64,000 bases of DNA from an uncultured Lachnospiraceae bacterium (lineage in GTDB: Bacteria > Bacillota > Clostridia > Lachnospirales > Lachnospiraceae), in assembly GCA_947173495.1 (NCBI GenBank), contig CAMWFQ010000016.1, forward strand, positions 1-64,000, read 5' to 3'. Every line of letters starts with the position of its first letter. Position 1 is the stretch's first letter. Below the pieces are notes generated by a model. That model did not search any database, had not been told where the DNA came from, and worked only from the letters and a program-made list of their open reading frames with translations. Of the stretch, positions 1 to 7,427 are shown piece by piece. Position numbers and translations under genes: made by a program.

Positions 1-501
1 GCAATCCACTTTTTCCGCATATTTCCATTCATGATGCGGCGGTAAATTCTCGTTTATCTGCCGGTTTAATTCAATTTTATCATCAAGCGAAGCAAGAATA
101 GATACGATTTTATTTTGCGTTTTCAGTGTGGGCAGCTCAATTTCCTGTTTGGCCAGTGTTTTTACGGAAAGCCCCGGTTGGGCTGACTGTCCGGATAAAC
201 GCCCTAAATTCATAGTAGAAAGCAGATAGGCTAGATAACGAATGCTATTATGCTCATTTGCACAGACTACAACAGCGTGTTCTGTCATATATGCCTTTCC
301 ATAAAAGAACCGAACATTGCCACAAAATGCTCCTTGCCGTCCAATGATCGCGCATTCTCCCTCAAAATTGGAATGGTCTGTATATCCGCGCAGTCCATTT
401 CCACCATAGACAGGGTATTTTCCTGAATCAGAAATTAGATTGGCTGATATTCCTTTTCCGCTGCTTAACCGGGAACACACCTGTCCCAATTCAAATCTCA
501 T
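1..501 (-). CDS. hsdS: Type I restriction-modification specificity subunit HsdS (partial, N-terminal part)
   Basis: The minus strand is open for 167 codons from an ATG at 499-501 to the window edge, so the C-terminus is missing. The ATG lies inside the end of hsdM (11 bp overlap), typical for hsdMS translational coupling. The start reads MRFELGQVCSR. The body looks like one target recognition domain (AIIGRQGAFCGNV, then a QPGLSVKTLA segment), followed by a coiled-coil-like conserved region (KIVSILASLDDKIELNRQIN). The protein would choose the DNA site that the HsdM/HsdR complex methylates or cuts. After INENL the sequence runs PPHHEWKYAEKV instead of the usual EQQAQALFKSW-type continuation, which may mark a recombined or divergent HsdS. 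Confidence 0.85.
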   Translation of the reverse strand, partial: MRFELGQVCSRLSSGKGISANLISDSGKYPVYGGNGLRGYTDHSNFEGECAIIGRQGAFCGNVRFFYGKAYMTEHAVVVCANEHNSIRYLAYLLSTMNLGRLSGQSAQPGLSVKTLAKQEIELPTLKTQNKIVSILASLDDKIELNRQINENLPPHHEWKYAEKVDC

Positions 502-1999
502 ACCCAATCGCCCCCAGTTTTCTTCTGATTTCCTCTTCCAGTTCATGGGACTTTGCGAACATATCGGAAAGTTCCGAGGTCAGTCTTGCCATTTTCTCTT
601 CAAACGGTTCGCCATCTTCCTCTTGCTCCTCAATCCCCACATAGCGTCCCGGAGTCAGGATATAATCCTGCTTTGCGATGTCCTGCAGGGTGGCGACAGA
701 GCAAAAGCCCTTCACATCTTCCAGCGTTCCGTTCTGGAAATACTCAAAGGTATCCGCCAGCTTCTGGATGTCTTCATCTGAAAAATCCCTGTGTTTGCGG
801 TCAACCATGTGTCCCATTTTGCGGGCATCAATGAACAGCGTCTTGCCCTTCTGTTTTTTGTTCTTAGTAATGAACCACAGCGTAACCGGGATAGTGACGC
901 TGTAGAAAAGCTGTGTCGGCATGGCAATGATACCCTCAATCAAATCGTCCTCAATGATTTTCCTGCGGATTTCACCTTCACCGCTGGACTGCGTGGAGAG
1001 TGCGCCATTTGCCAGCACCAGACCGATTTTTCCGTTTGGTGCAAGGTGATGGATCATATGCTGAATCCATGCATAGTTGGCGTTTCCGGCAGGAGGCGTC
1101 CCATACTTCCAACGCACATCTCCCAGTAACTTTTCCTGATTCCATGGATGGTAGTTAAACGGAGGATTCGCAAGAATAAAATCCGCTTTCAGGGTCGGAT
1201 GCAAATCGTTTGTAAAGGTATCTGCCTGATAAGGGCCGAAGTCCGCGTCAATACCGCGAATGGCCATATTCATTTTCGCCATTTTCCAGGTGTCTGCATT
1301 CGCTTCCTGTCCATAAACAGAAATTGCTCCGCGTCTGCCAGAATGTGCCTGAATAAATTTTGCGCTTTGTACGAACATACCGCCGGAGCCACAGCAGCAA
1401 TCGTAAACACGGCAATTGTCAAACGGGCGCAGAATGGCGACCAGCGTTTTGACTACGCTGGAGGGAGTGTAAAATTCGCCGCCGCCCACGCCTTCCTTTT
1501 CCGCAAATTGGGCAATGCAGTATTCGTAGGTGCGCCCCAGAAGGTCTTCGCTCTCTTCCGTGTTACTCATATCGACATTGTTGGTAAAAATATCGACTAC
1601 ATCGCCTAATACCCGCTTATCAAGGTCGGGACTGGCGTAGTTCTTCGGAAGTACATTTTTCAGCGTTTTATTTTCCGATTCAATCGCTCTCATGGCTGTA
1701 TCTATGACAGTGCCAATCTCCGGGGTGTGGGCAGCAGAGGCAATGGTACTCCATCTTGCTTCCTCCGGGACAAAGAACACATTCTCCATGGCATAAGCAT
1801 CGCGATCATCCTCAAAACCATCGCCCTCATCTACAAGTTCCTGATAACGCTTGTCAAAGGCTGCGGAAATGTAACGCAGGAAAATCAGACCGATGATTAC
1901 TTTCCGGTATTCTGCCGCCGGAATATGCCCCCACAAAACACAAGCCGCATCCCAAAGCTGTTTCTCAAAGCCTATGTTGGCATTTGTTTTTTCTGCCAT
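491..1999 (-). CDS. hsdM: Type I restriction-modification DNA methyltransferase subunit HsdM
   Basis: 502 residues, full length for HsdM. It is the N6-adenine methyltransferase of a type I R-M complex, using S-adenosylmethionine. An N-terminal helical HsdM_N region (FEKQLWDAACVLWG) precedes the catalytic domain, which has the AdoMet motif VYDCCCGSGGMF, the FYTPSSVV segment and the catalytic NPPF motif. The ATG at 1997-1999 is preferred over an in-frame ATG 16 codons upstream because GGAGG sits at normal distance before it. A good minus-strand promoter lies about 150 bp upstream. It is followed by overlapping hsdS; hsdR is not in the window, so whether restriction is intact cannot be judged. 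Confidence 0.95.
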   Translation of the reverse strand: MAEKTNANIGFEKQLWDAACVLWGHIPAAEYRKVIIGLIFLRYISAAFDKRYQELVDEGDGFEDDRDAYAMENVFFVPEEARWSTIASAAHTPEIGTVIDTAMRAIESENKTLKNVLPKNYASPDLDKRVLGDVVDIFTNNVDMSNTEESEDLLGRTYEYCIAQFAEKEGVGGGEFYTPSSVVKTLVAILRPFDNCRVYDCCCGSGGMFVQSAKFIQAHSGRRGAISVYGQEANADTWKMAKMNMAIRGIDADFGPYQADTFTNDLHPTLKADFILANPPFNYHPWNQEKLLGDVRWKYGTPPAGNANYAWIQHMIHHLAPNGKIGLVLANGALSTQSSGEGEIRRKIIEDDLIEGIIAMPTQLFYSVTIPVTLWFITKNKKQKGKTLFIDARKMGHMVDRKHRDFSDEDIQKLADTFEYFQNGTLEDVKGFCSVATLQDIAKQDYILTPGRYVGIEEQEEDGEPFEEKMARLTSELSDMFAKSHELEEEIRRKLGAIGYEI

Positions 2000-2142
2000 C
2001 TGATTTATCCTCCGTGTTGTTATGTCTCGGATTAGTCCGGCACTCATTCAATAATCTCATCTAAAGCGCAGTCCGATAAGGCGCATATCCAAACAGCCAT
2101 ATTTGCGCTCCACCTGTATTATCGAGCAAATGTTTCAGGAAC

Positions 2143-2171
2143 AGTATATCACGCGCTCTGTTCCATCACAA
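2143..2171 (-). promoter_or_regulatory. Putative sigma-A promoter for hsdMS
   Basis: Read on the minus strand: TTGTGA (2166-2171), a 17 bp spacer, then TATACT (2143-2148). It points to hsdM and would give a 5' UTR of roughly 135 nt. The rest of the gap between 2000 and 2320 shows no convincing gene. Confidence 0.55.
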
Positions 2172-2323
2172 GATTTCCCAGAGAAAATCAAGGCTATACT
2201 CTGCATGGGATTGGGTTACTGCAGTGTGTCGGGGGAAGCATGATTATGTTTCTCCTGTCCTCTGTATAAAGGAATATATTGCTAAAGCGGTGGAAGGGCA
2301 GAAGCAAAAATTCACATTCAACC

Positions 2324-2352
2324 TTGACAATACACACCACTTTCTGTATGAT
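2324..2352 (+). promoter_or_regulatory. Promoter of the tetR-MFS operon
   Basis: TTGACA (2324-2329), 17 bp spacer, TATGAT (2347-2352). Near-consensus sigma-A promoter directly upstream of the TetR gene. Its -10 box overlaps the palindromic operator at 2349-2381. Confidence 0.8.
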
Positions 2353-2381
2353 AGTTATTGACCGATAGTCAATAACTATCA
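2349..2381. promoter_or_regulatory. Palindromic TetR-type operator
   Basis: A perfect inverted repeat with 14 bp arms (TGATAGTTATTGAC / its complement at 2368-2381) around a 5 bp centre. It covers the end of the -10 box and the probable transcription start of the TetR gene, as expected for autorepression. Assignment to this regulator is inferred from position. Confidence 0.8.
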
Positions 2382-2396
2382 CAGGAGGAAGAACAA

Positions 2397-3050
2397 TTGG
2401 CGAGACCGGTGAAAAAGGCACCCGAACAATGGAAAAAAGAGATTCTGGACGCGGCAAAGGAGTTGTTTGGGTCAAAGGGATATGAGGAGACGTCCATCAC
2501 AGATATTATGGAACTGGCAGGCGGGGCAAAAGGAATGTTTTACCGCTTTTTTCAGAGCAAGGAAGAGGTCATGCATGCATTGGGGGACCAGATGTTCTTC
2601 GAAAAAAATCCCTTTGAGACGGTCAGAGTGCGTTCAGACTTAAACGGCCTACAGAAGATACGGGAATTGCTGGTGCTTGACCGATCCGACAAGGAGCGGG
2701 AAAGGATAAATACCCAGGCCATTTCCATTCTGAAAGATCCCCGCATTCTGGCCGCGGCGATAGAGGCAAACCGGCGGGTGCTGACGCCTCTCTGGCGTGA
2801 GCTGATAGAAGAGGGCAGACGGGACGGCTCTATCCGCACAGAGTACGCCGGAGAGCTTTCGGAATTGCTGCCCCTTGTGAATTTCTGGCTGATGCCCTCG
2901 ATATTTCCGGCCGGTCCGGAAGAGATCCGGCATAGATGCCGTTTCATCGCAGAGGTTTTCGCTGCCATGGGACTTCCCATTATAGAGGATGAGATGTGCG
3001 AGAGAACCGGGAAAATACTGGAAAGCTTCAGAGAAAAAGAGGAGGAATAG
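2397..3050 (+). CDS. TetR/AcrR family transcriptional regulator
   Basis: 217 residues. The N-terminal 50-60 residues form a TetR_N helix-turn-helix: ILDAAKELFGSKGYEETSI, then ITDIMELAGGAKGMFYRFF. The rest is a ligand-binding domain of unknown specificity. The start is TTG at 2397 with AGGAGG 8 bp upstream. The gene ends 2 bp before the ATG of an MFS transporter, so the two are co-transcribed. With the palindrome on its promoter, the likely role is an autorepressor that releases the operon when an effector (drug or metabolite) binds. Effector unknown. Confidence 0.93.
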   Translation: MARPVKKAPEQWKKEILDAAKELFGSKGYEETSITDIMELAGGAKGMFYRFFQSKEEVMHALGDQMFFEKNPFETVRVRSDLNGLQKIRELLVLDRSDKERERINTQAISILKDPRILAAAIEANRRVLTPLWRELIEEGRRDGSIRTEYAGELSELLPLVNFWLMPSIFPAGPEEIRHRCRFIAEVFAAMGLPIIEDEMCERTGKILESFREKEEE

Positions 3051-3052
3051 GC

Positions 3053-4201
3053 ATGGAACAAAAGCTTTTTACCGGAAATTTTACACTGCTGGTGCTGGGG
3101 CAGGTGAGCTCTTTATTCGGTAACTACATACTGAGACTGGCATTGTCCATGTATGTACTGGAGAAAACAGGATCGGCCGCCGTGTTCGCCGGAATTTTGT
3201 CTCTTGCCACAATCCCCACGATTCTTTTATCGCCCTTGGGGGGCATTCTTGCCGACAGGATGAACCGGAGAAATATTATGGTGGCGCTGGATTTCCTGAC
3301 AGGGATATTCGTTCTGTGGGCGGCAGTTTTACTCTCCGGAGACAATATTATCCGGGGAAATGCAGTGGTAAATCAGGTGGCGTCGATATCCTATCTGACC
3401 GCGCCTCTTATGGGAGGGCTTTTGTATGCGGCCGTCGGCTTAAAGCCCGTTATGTATGCCAGCGTGGTCTGCTTCTTTCTTACGGCGGCGTTGGAATGCT
3501 TCATAAAACTGGCCTGCTGTCGGTCGGCAAACGGCCATGGAAGCGTGCTTTCTGTTGTCAGGAACGATTTTGTCAGCAGCATCAGATTTATTATGGAAGA
3601 ACAGACGGATATCCTGAAGCTGCTGCTACTCGCAGCGCTTTCCCGTTTTTTTGTCATGGGAGTGACGCTGGTGGGGCTGCCCTATATTGTGAGGTCCATC
3701 CTTGCGCTGGATGCAAAATATTATGGTGCGGCGGAAAGCGCGCTGGCCATCGCGACGATTCTTGGAAGCATCGCAGCCGGACTTCTCACGGGAAAGCTGA
3801 AATTCCGGAGATTGTCTCGGGTGCTTGCGGCGGTTGGCGTCTGCATGATCCCGGCAGGGGCAGTGTTCCTCATTCCATGCGGCACAACAGCAAGATTCGT
3901 CATTACTGTGGCGTCTTTTGGAGGGATGCAGGCAGCCATCAGTGTTTTTTCTATTTTTGCAGTGTCCATGATCCAGCAGAATACACCGGACCACATGATC
4001 GGAAAGGTGATGGCTTACACCTCCGCCATTACCATGTGTGTCCAGCCTGTGGGACAGATGGTATACGGGCTGTTGCTGGACGAATTCAGAGATACGGTTT
4101 CTCTTGTCCTGATCTTTACAGGGCTTGCGGTGTGCATGATCGGAGTGCTCTCAGACCCGTTTTTCCAGAAAAGAGCGAAGGATAATAGCATCGGCCTTTA
4201 G
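3053..4201 (+). CDS. MFS efflux transporter (macrolide-efflux-like), apparently lacking one transmembrane helix
   Basis: 382 residues, short for the MFS_3/MefA-like group (usually about 405-430). TM1-TM3 are normal, including the loop motif GGILADRMNRRN. TM3 (ending LWAAVLLSG) then runs directly into DNIIRGNAVVNQVASIS, which in relatives follows TM4. Roughly 35 residues, TM4 with its loops, therefore seem missing in frame, leaving an odd number of helices. The rest looks intact to the C-terminus. Start ATG at 3053 has GGAGGA upstream; an in-frame upstream ATG lies inside the TetR gene. It would export a hydrophobic compound under TetR control if still functional. Confidence 0.85.
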   Translation: MEQKLFTGNFTLLVLGQVSSLFGNYILRLALSMYVLEKTGSAAVFAGILSLATIPTILLSPLGGILADRMNRRNIMVALDFLTGIFVLWAAVLLSGDNIIRGNAVVNQVASISYLTAPLMGGLLYAAVGLKPVMYASVVCFFLTAALECFIKLACCRSANGHGSVLSVVRNDFVSSIRFIMEEQTDILKLLLLAALSRFFVMGVTLVGLPYIVRSILALDAKYYGAAESALAIATILGSIAAGLLTGKLKFRRLSRVLAAVGVCMIPAGAVFLIPCGTTARFVITVASFGGMQAAISVFSIFAVSMIQQNTPDHMIGKVMAYTSAITMCVQPVGQMVYGLLLDEFRDTVSLVLIFTGLAVCMIGVLSDPFFQKRAKDNSIGL

Positions 4202-4235
4202 AGAGTGGTTTACGCCAAAAACGCTATGGGGCCAT

Positions 4236-4269
4236 GCAGAGGGCAGGAGAAAGCGTCCCTGCCCTCTGC
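4236..4269. terminator. Hairpin between convergent genes, possible bidirectional terminator
   Basis: Perfect 12 bp stem GCAGAGGGCAGG (4236-4247) and its complement (4258-4269) with a 10 nt loop. It lies between the stops of the MFS gene (+) and the AraC-type gene (-). Neither strand has a clear U-tract, so termination is likely but not certain. Confidence 0.5.
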
Positions 4270-4274
4270 GCGAT

Positions 4275-5804
4275 TCAGGGTTCCGCCTCCGGATTCCCTT
4301 TAAGACGCGTAGTCAGCGCCTTCATTTCCTCTGCAATATACTGAACCGGTGCACCAAAGGCGCCCAGATTCTCAGCCAGCAGAGTCATTTCCTTAGATAG
4401 CTCCCGGAAACCGCTTACCACTTCGGTAAAGTCCTTTTGTGTCCGGGCATGATCTGACAGATAAATCATATTTTTTAACCTGCCGCAAAGGGTGCCGAAG
4501 GCCGCCTTCTGTTCTGCGTCAAGATATCTGCTGCCCAGCTTTTGAACCTCTCCCTTCAGATAAAACAGAAGAATATTTCCCTGGAAGGCCGCATCCCGAA
4601 ACAGCTTATCCGGGCTGGGGACCGGGACAGCAGGATTTCCCACGGTCTCTCTGAGAGCGTCGGATAAATCGGATGAAAGGCTCTGGAAAAAGGCAAGAAC
4701 TTCGCCGAGAGCCTCCTTAAACTTCAAGATCCCTTCAAAAAGAGATTTGTGGGAAGGGGTGCGGAGGGTATCCATATCAGCGGCAAAAAGAATGATATCC
4801 AGTCGGAACAGCATATCTTCCAGGGAAGAGACGGTGGTATCATCTAAGGGGACGGCTGCAAGCTCTCCGGCAATCAGGGTAAGCTCTTCCGCAATATAAG
4901 CATAAGGAAGAGCATCATCCCACAGGGCTGCGGCGGCTGTTTTTCCCTGTTTTTCCGCCCTTTGGAGCTTTTCTGCGGCGCACGCTCTCATGTCCTGGAA
5001 AATCAGCTCTGAGAGTTCGTCGAAGAGGGGGACGATTCTGACGGCACAGATCCGGGCATTCCGGGACAGCTCTTGATACTTTTCGCATATGGGATCAAAG
5101 GCCGCGCGGCAGGCAGGCTGTGCTCTTGCCATCATAAGGCCGGTCTGGAAGGCCGTGACAGAGGACCAAAAGGCAGCGTCTTCTATGGCCTTGATGATCA
5201 GAAAGCGGGAAGAGATCTCATCGGGATGTTGCGCGATGGCGCTGACAGTGTGCAGAGTCGTTTGGATCTTGGCGGCCACCTGCTCCGAGCGTTGGGCGGT
5301 CAGATCCCAGAAAAGGGAATAGGCAGCTCCTTCCGATTCCCGGCTTCTGGCTTTTCTTGTGAATTCGGCTGTTTCCCTGGCCTGGACGATCAGGCTGTTT
5401 AATTCACGGATAATTTCATCGGTGTTTTTTGAATAGCTCATACGATATTCCTCCTTCTGCGTTTCAGAGATACTGACGGAAAGATGATATTTTCGGTACT
5501 CACTGGGAGTCACACCCATATAGCTGTGAAAGGAGCGGGTAAATCCTTCGTGAGAATCATAACCGTATTTCAGGGCAATATAGAGAATGGGGGCATCCGT
5601 TTTGGCAAGATCCTCTGCGGCCAGAGAGAGCCTGCGCCGTGTTACATAGCGCATGACACTCTCTCCCACAACTTCCCGGAACAGACGCTGGTAATGAAAT
5701 CTGGAAAAATGAATACTGTCCGCAAGCGCTTCGACAGTCAGTTTTTCATGGATCCGCTCCTCAATGATGGCGATGGAGCGGAATATGGGTGTTTTATGAT
5801 CCAA
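4275..5804 (-). CDS. AraC-family regulator with a large uncharacterised C-terminal helical domain
   Basis: 509 residues. The N-terminal ~110 residues hold two AraC helix-turn-helix motifs: LTVEALADSIHFSRFHYQR, then ALKYGYDSHEGFTRSFHSY, ending GVTPSEYRKYH. The remaining ~380 residues are mostly helical, rich in Ala/Glu/Leu, with no motif I recognise; they are not the usual GyrI-like or cupin partner. The start is TTG at 5802-5804 with GGAGG just upstream. An ATG further out would run into the neighbouring repeat array and is less likely. It is convergent to the MFS gene and separated from the next gene by the repeats. Target genes unknown. Confidence 0.85.
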   Translation of the reverse strand: MDHKTPIFRSIAIIEERIHEKLTVEALADSIHFSRFHYQRLFREVVGESVMRYVTRRRLSLAAEDLAKTDAPILYIALKYGYDSHEGFTRSFHSYMGVTPSEYRKYHLSVSISETQKEEYRMSYSKNTDEIIRELNSLIVQARETAEFTRKARSRESEGAAYSLFWDLTAQRSEQVAAKIQTTLHTVSAIAQHPDEISSRFLIIKAIEDAAFWSSVTAFQTGLMMARAQPACRAAFDPICEKYQELSRNARICAVRIVPLFDELSELIFQDMRACAAEKLQRAEKQGKTAAAALWDDALPYAYIAEELTLIAGELAAVPLDDTTVSSLEDMLFRLDIILFAADMDTLRTPSHKSLFEGILKFKEALGEVLAFFQSLSSDLSDALRETVGNPAVPVPSPDKLFRDAAFQGNILLFYLKGEVQKLGSRYLDAEQKAAFGTLCGRLKNMIYLSDHARTQKDFTEVVSGFRELSKEMTLLAENLGAFGAPVQYIAEEMKALTTRLKGNPEAEP

Positions 5805-5820
5805 TATAGTTCCTCCTATT

Positions 5821-5916
5821 CCAGTGCCGCATCTGTCTTCAATCCCTTTGATCTGGAACAATTTCACGTCACAGGGTGCCGCAAAATTGTTCCGGCATTT
5901 TCAGACAGATGCTGAT
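5821..5916. repeat. Nested-palindrome tandem repeat, copy 1
   Basis: First of about 3.5 head-to-tail units of ~97 bp (next copies at 5917, 6015 and 6112). Each unit starts CCAGTRCCGCATCTGTC and contains two nested inverted repeats: GCATCTGTC with GACAGATGC outside, and GGAACAATTT with AAATTGTTCC inside. There are no unique spacers, so it is not a CRISPR array. The array fills the gap upstream of the AraC-type gene. Confidence 0.85.
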
Positions 5917-6014
5917 CCAGTACCGCATCTGTCTTCCAATAGCCCCTGATCTGGAACAATTTCACGTCACAGGGTGCCGCAAAATTGTTCCGGCATTTTC
6001 AGACAGATGCTGAT
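5917..6014. repeat. Nested-palindrome tandem repeat, copy 2
   Basis: 98 bp unit, nearly identical to copy 1 apart from a 2 bp length difference near CTTCCAATAGCC. Both nested inverted-repeat pairs are preserved. Confidence 0.85.
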
Positions 6015-6111
6015 CCAGTGCCGCATCTGTCTTCCAATAGCCCCTGATCTGGAACAATTTCCGTCACAGGGTGCCGCAAAATTGTTCCTGCATTTTCAGA
6101 CAGATGCTGTT
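6015..6111. repeat. Nested-palindrome tandem repeat, copy 3
   Basis: 97 bp unit; the loop between the inner arms is shortened (TTCCGTCAC instead of TTCACGTCAC), while the arms GGAACAATTT and AAATTGTTCC remain. Confidence 0.85.
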
Positions 6112-6165
6112 CCAGTACCGCATCTGTCGCCCAATACCTTGATCTGGAACAATTTCCGTCATCTG
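6112..6165. repeat. Nested-palindrome tandem repeat, partial copy 4
   Basis: Truncated unit: CCAGTACCGCATCTGTC and GGAACAATTTCCGTC are present, but the right-hand arms are missing. From 6166 to 6238 I see no gene. The last codons before 6246 read TVDRVRQK-stop in frame, resembling the end of the HEPN gene downstream. Confidence 0.7.
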
Positions 6166-6238
6166 TCAATCACAGAATAGCAGACGCGCAAAAAGATTTC
6201 TTGACGGAAAGTGCTGACAGCAAAAACAGTGGACAGGG

Positions 6239-6336
6239 TCCGCCAAAAGTAGTAAATTATTGATAGCTGAAATCTGAATGCTGTTATCAGTATATAAAAT
6301 AGAGAAAGGAAAATCAAAGATGGCGAATATCATTTC
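6239..6336 (+). repeat. 98 bp direct repeat, left copy (leader and first codons of gatC)
   Basis: Identical over 98 bp to 7043-7140. It carries the codons RQK-stop, an AT-rich promoter-like stretch (TATATAAAAT at 6291-6300), a small imperfect inverted repeat (6261-6267 with 6283-6289), the RBS and the first six codons (MANIIS) of the gene that follows. A further GTGGA five bases outside each copy also matches. It flanks the MNT-HEPN pair. Confidence 0.95.
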
Positions 6337-6658
6337 TGGTGAGATGAGAGAAGAATTGGTACGGGGGCTGACGGATATCTTTCAAAGAAATATATCTATG
6401 ATTATTTTATATGGGTCAGCAGCAAGAAATGAAGCGACAGATGAAAGCGATATTGATATTGCGATTATTGTGAAGAACCGGATAGACGCTCAGACGAAAA
6501 ACCGTTTTATCAGTTGGGCGGCGGACATGGATATTCGATATGAGAGAGTCTTTTCGATTGTGGATATACAGGAAGACAATATAAAGAAATGGGAGAGTGT
6601 TCTTCCATTTTACCAGAATGTGCGGAAGGAGGGGATTATCTTATGGAGGGCAGCCTGA
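6320..6658 (+). CDS. MNT-type minimal nucleotidyltransferase, antitoxin of a HEPN/MNT toxin-antitoxin pair
   Basis: 112 residues. The nucleotidyltransferase signature GS-X10-D-X-D is complete (G32, S33, D44, D46) in YGSAARNEATDESDIDI. In characterised HEPN/MNT systems the MNT protein neutralises the HEPN ribonuclease by adding AMP to its tyrosine. The start codon, RBS and first six residues (MANIIS) come from the left 98 bp repeat and are the same as those of gatC, so the gene seems to use a captured gatC start. It overlaps the HEPN gene by 16 bp, typical for such pairs. Confidence 0.9.
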   Translation: MANIISGEMREELVRGLTDIFQRNISMIILYGSAARNEATDESDIDIAIIVKNRIDAQTKNRFISWAADMDIRYERVFSIVDIQEDNIKKWESVLPFYQNVRKEGIILWRAA

Positions 6659-7056
6659 AGGAACTGGCCGGATATCGTTTGGAGAGGGCCAGAGAAATGC
6701 TGTCAGCGGCGGAAGGTAATTTGGAGATTGGACAATATAAAACCTCTTTAAACAGATCTTATTATGCTATTTTCCACGCAATGCGTGCAGCGAATGCTCT
6801 AAAAAACTACGATTCATCCAAACATTCAGGGGTAATAGCATTTTTTACAAAGGAGTATCTGAAAACAGAGATTTTGGACAGAAGTCTGTCATTTATAATT
6901 AAAGACAGTTCACTTTGCCGGGAAAAATCAGATTATGATGATTTCTATGTTGCAGGACGGGAGGAGGCGGAAGAGCAGCTTAAAAATGCAAAATACTTTG
7001 TTGGGAAAGTAGAAGATTATATCAATCTGCCGGTGGATATAATCCGCCAAAAGTAG
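6643..7056 (+). CDS. HEPN-domain protein, probable toxin of a HEPN/MNT pair
   Basis: 137 residues. The start at ATG 6643 follows GGAAGGAGGG and overlaps the end of the MNT gene. The UPF0332-type HEPN motif is RSYYAIFHAMRA: R38, six residues, H45 (R-X4-6-H), the residues used for RNA cleavage in HEPN ribonucleases, with tyrosines 40 and 41 as possible modification sites. The last codons (RQK-stop) lie inside the right 98 bp repeat, so gene and repeat are fused. The target RNA is unknown; alternatively it could act in phage defence, as some HEPN/MNT pairs do. Confidence 0.88.
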   Translation: MEGSLKELAGYRLERAREMLSAAEGNLEIGQYKTSLNRSYYAIFHAMRAANALKNYDSSKHSGVIAFFTKEYLKTEILDRSLSFIIKDSSLCREKSDYDDFYVAGREEAEEQLKNAKYFVGKVEDYINLPVDIIRQK

Positions 7057-7140
7057 TAAATTATTGATAGCTGAAATCTGAATGCTGTTATCAGTATATA
7101 AAATAGAGAAAGGAAAATCAAAGATGGCGAATATCATTTC
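7043..7140 (+). repeat. 98 bp direct repeat, right copy (leader and start of gatC)
   Basis: Identical to 6239-6336. It ends after the sixth codon of gatC, beyond which the two copies diverge at once (GGATGAG here, TGGTGAG in the left copy). The repeat period is 804 bp and the enclosed DNA codes only for the MNT and HEPN proteins. Confidence 0.95.
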
Positions 7141-7417
7141 GGATGAGACCATTGAATATGTAGGAATTCTGGCCAAGCTTGAGCTCTCCGATGAGGAGAA
7201 GGAGCAGGCCAAGAAGGATATGGGGAGTATGCTGGATTACATTGACAAGCTGGGCGAGCTGGACACGGAGAACGTGGAGCCCATGTCTCACGTGTTTCCG
7301 GTACACAATGTATTTCGTGAGGATGTAGTGACCAACGCAGATATGCGGGACGATATTTTGAAAAATGCTCCCGAAGAAAAAAACGGCATGTTTATGGTGC
7401 CGAGGACATTTGAATAG
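7124..7417 (+). CDS. gatC: Aspartyl/glutamyl-tRNA amidotransferase subunit C
   Basis: 97 residues, normal GatC length. It stabilises the GatCAB complex that converts misacylated Glu-tRNA(Gln) or Asp-tRNA(Asn) to the correct amide form. Family features: [18 protein letters not shown] near the start, [18 protein letters not shown], and the C-terminal [16 protein letters not shown]. Start ATG at 7124 is preceded by AGAAAGGAAAATCAAAG, inside the right 98 bp repeat. First gene of gatCAB; 10 bp gap to gatA. Confidence 0.96.
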   Translation: MANIISDETIEYVGILAKLELSDEEKEQAKKDMGSMLDYIDKLGELDTENVEPMSHVFPVHNVFREDVVTNADMRDDILKNAPEEKNGMFMVPRTFE

Positions 7418-7427
7418 GAGGCGGCTG

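Noticed and set aside
5805-5867. Longer start of the AraC-type protein (ATG at 5867)
   Set aside because: The extra residues come from the repeat array, while TTG at 5804 has a strong RBS.
5821-6165. CRISPR array
   Set aside because: Units are directly adjacent with no unique spacers, and no cas genes are near.
5974-6180. Open frame through the tandem repeat array (68 codons)
   Set aside because: It has no RBS and its sequence simply follows the repeat units; no coding signature.
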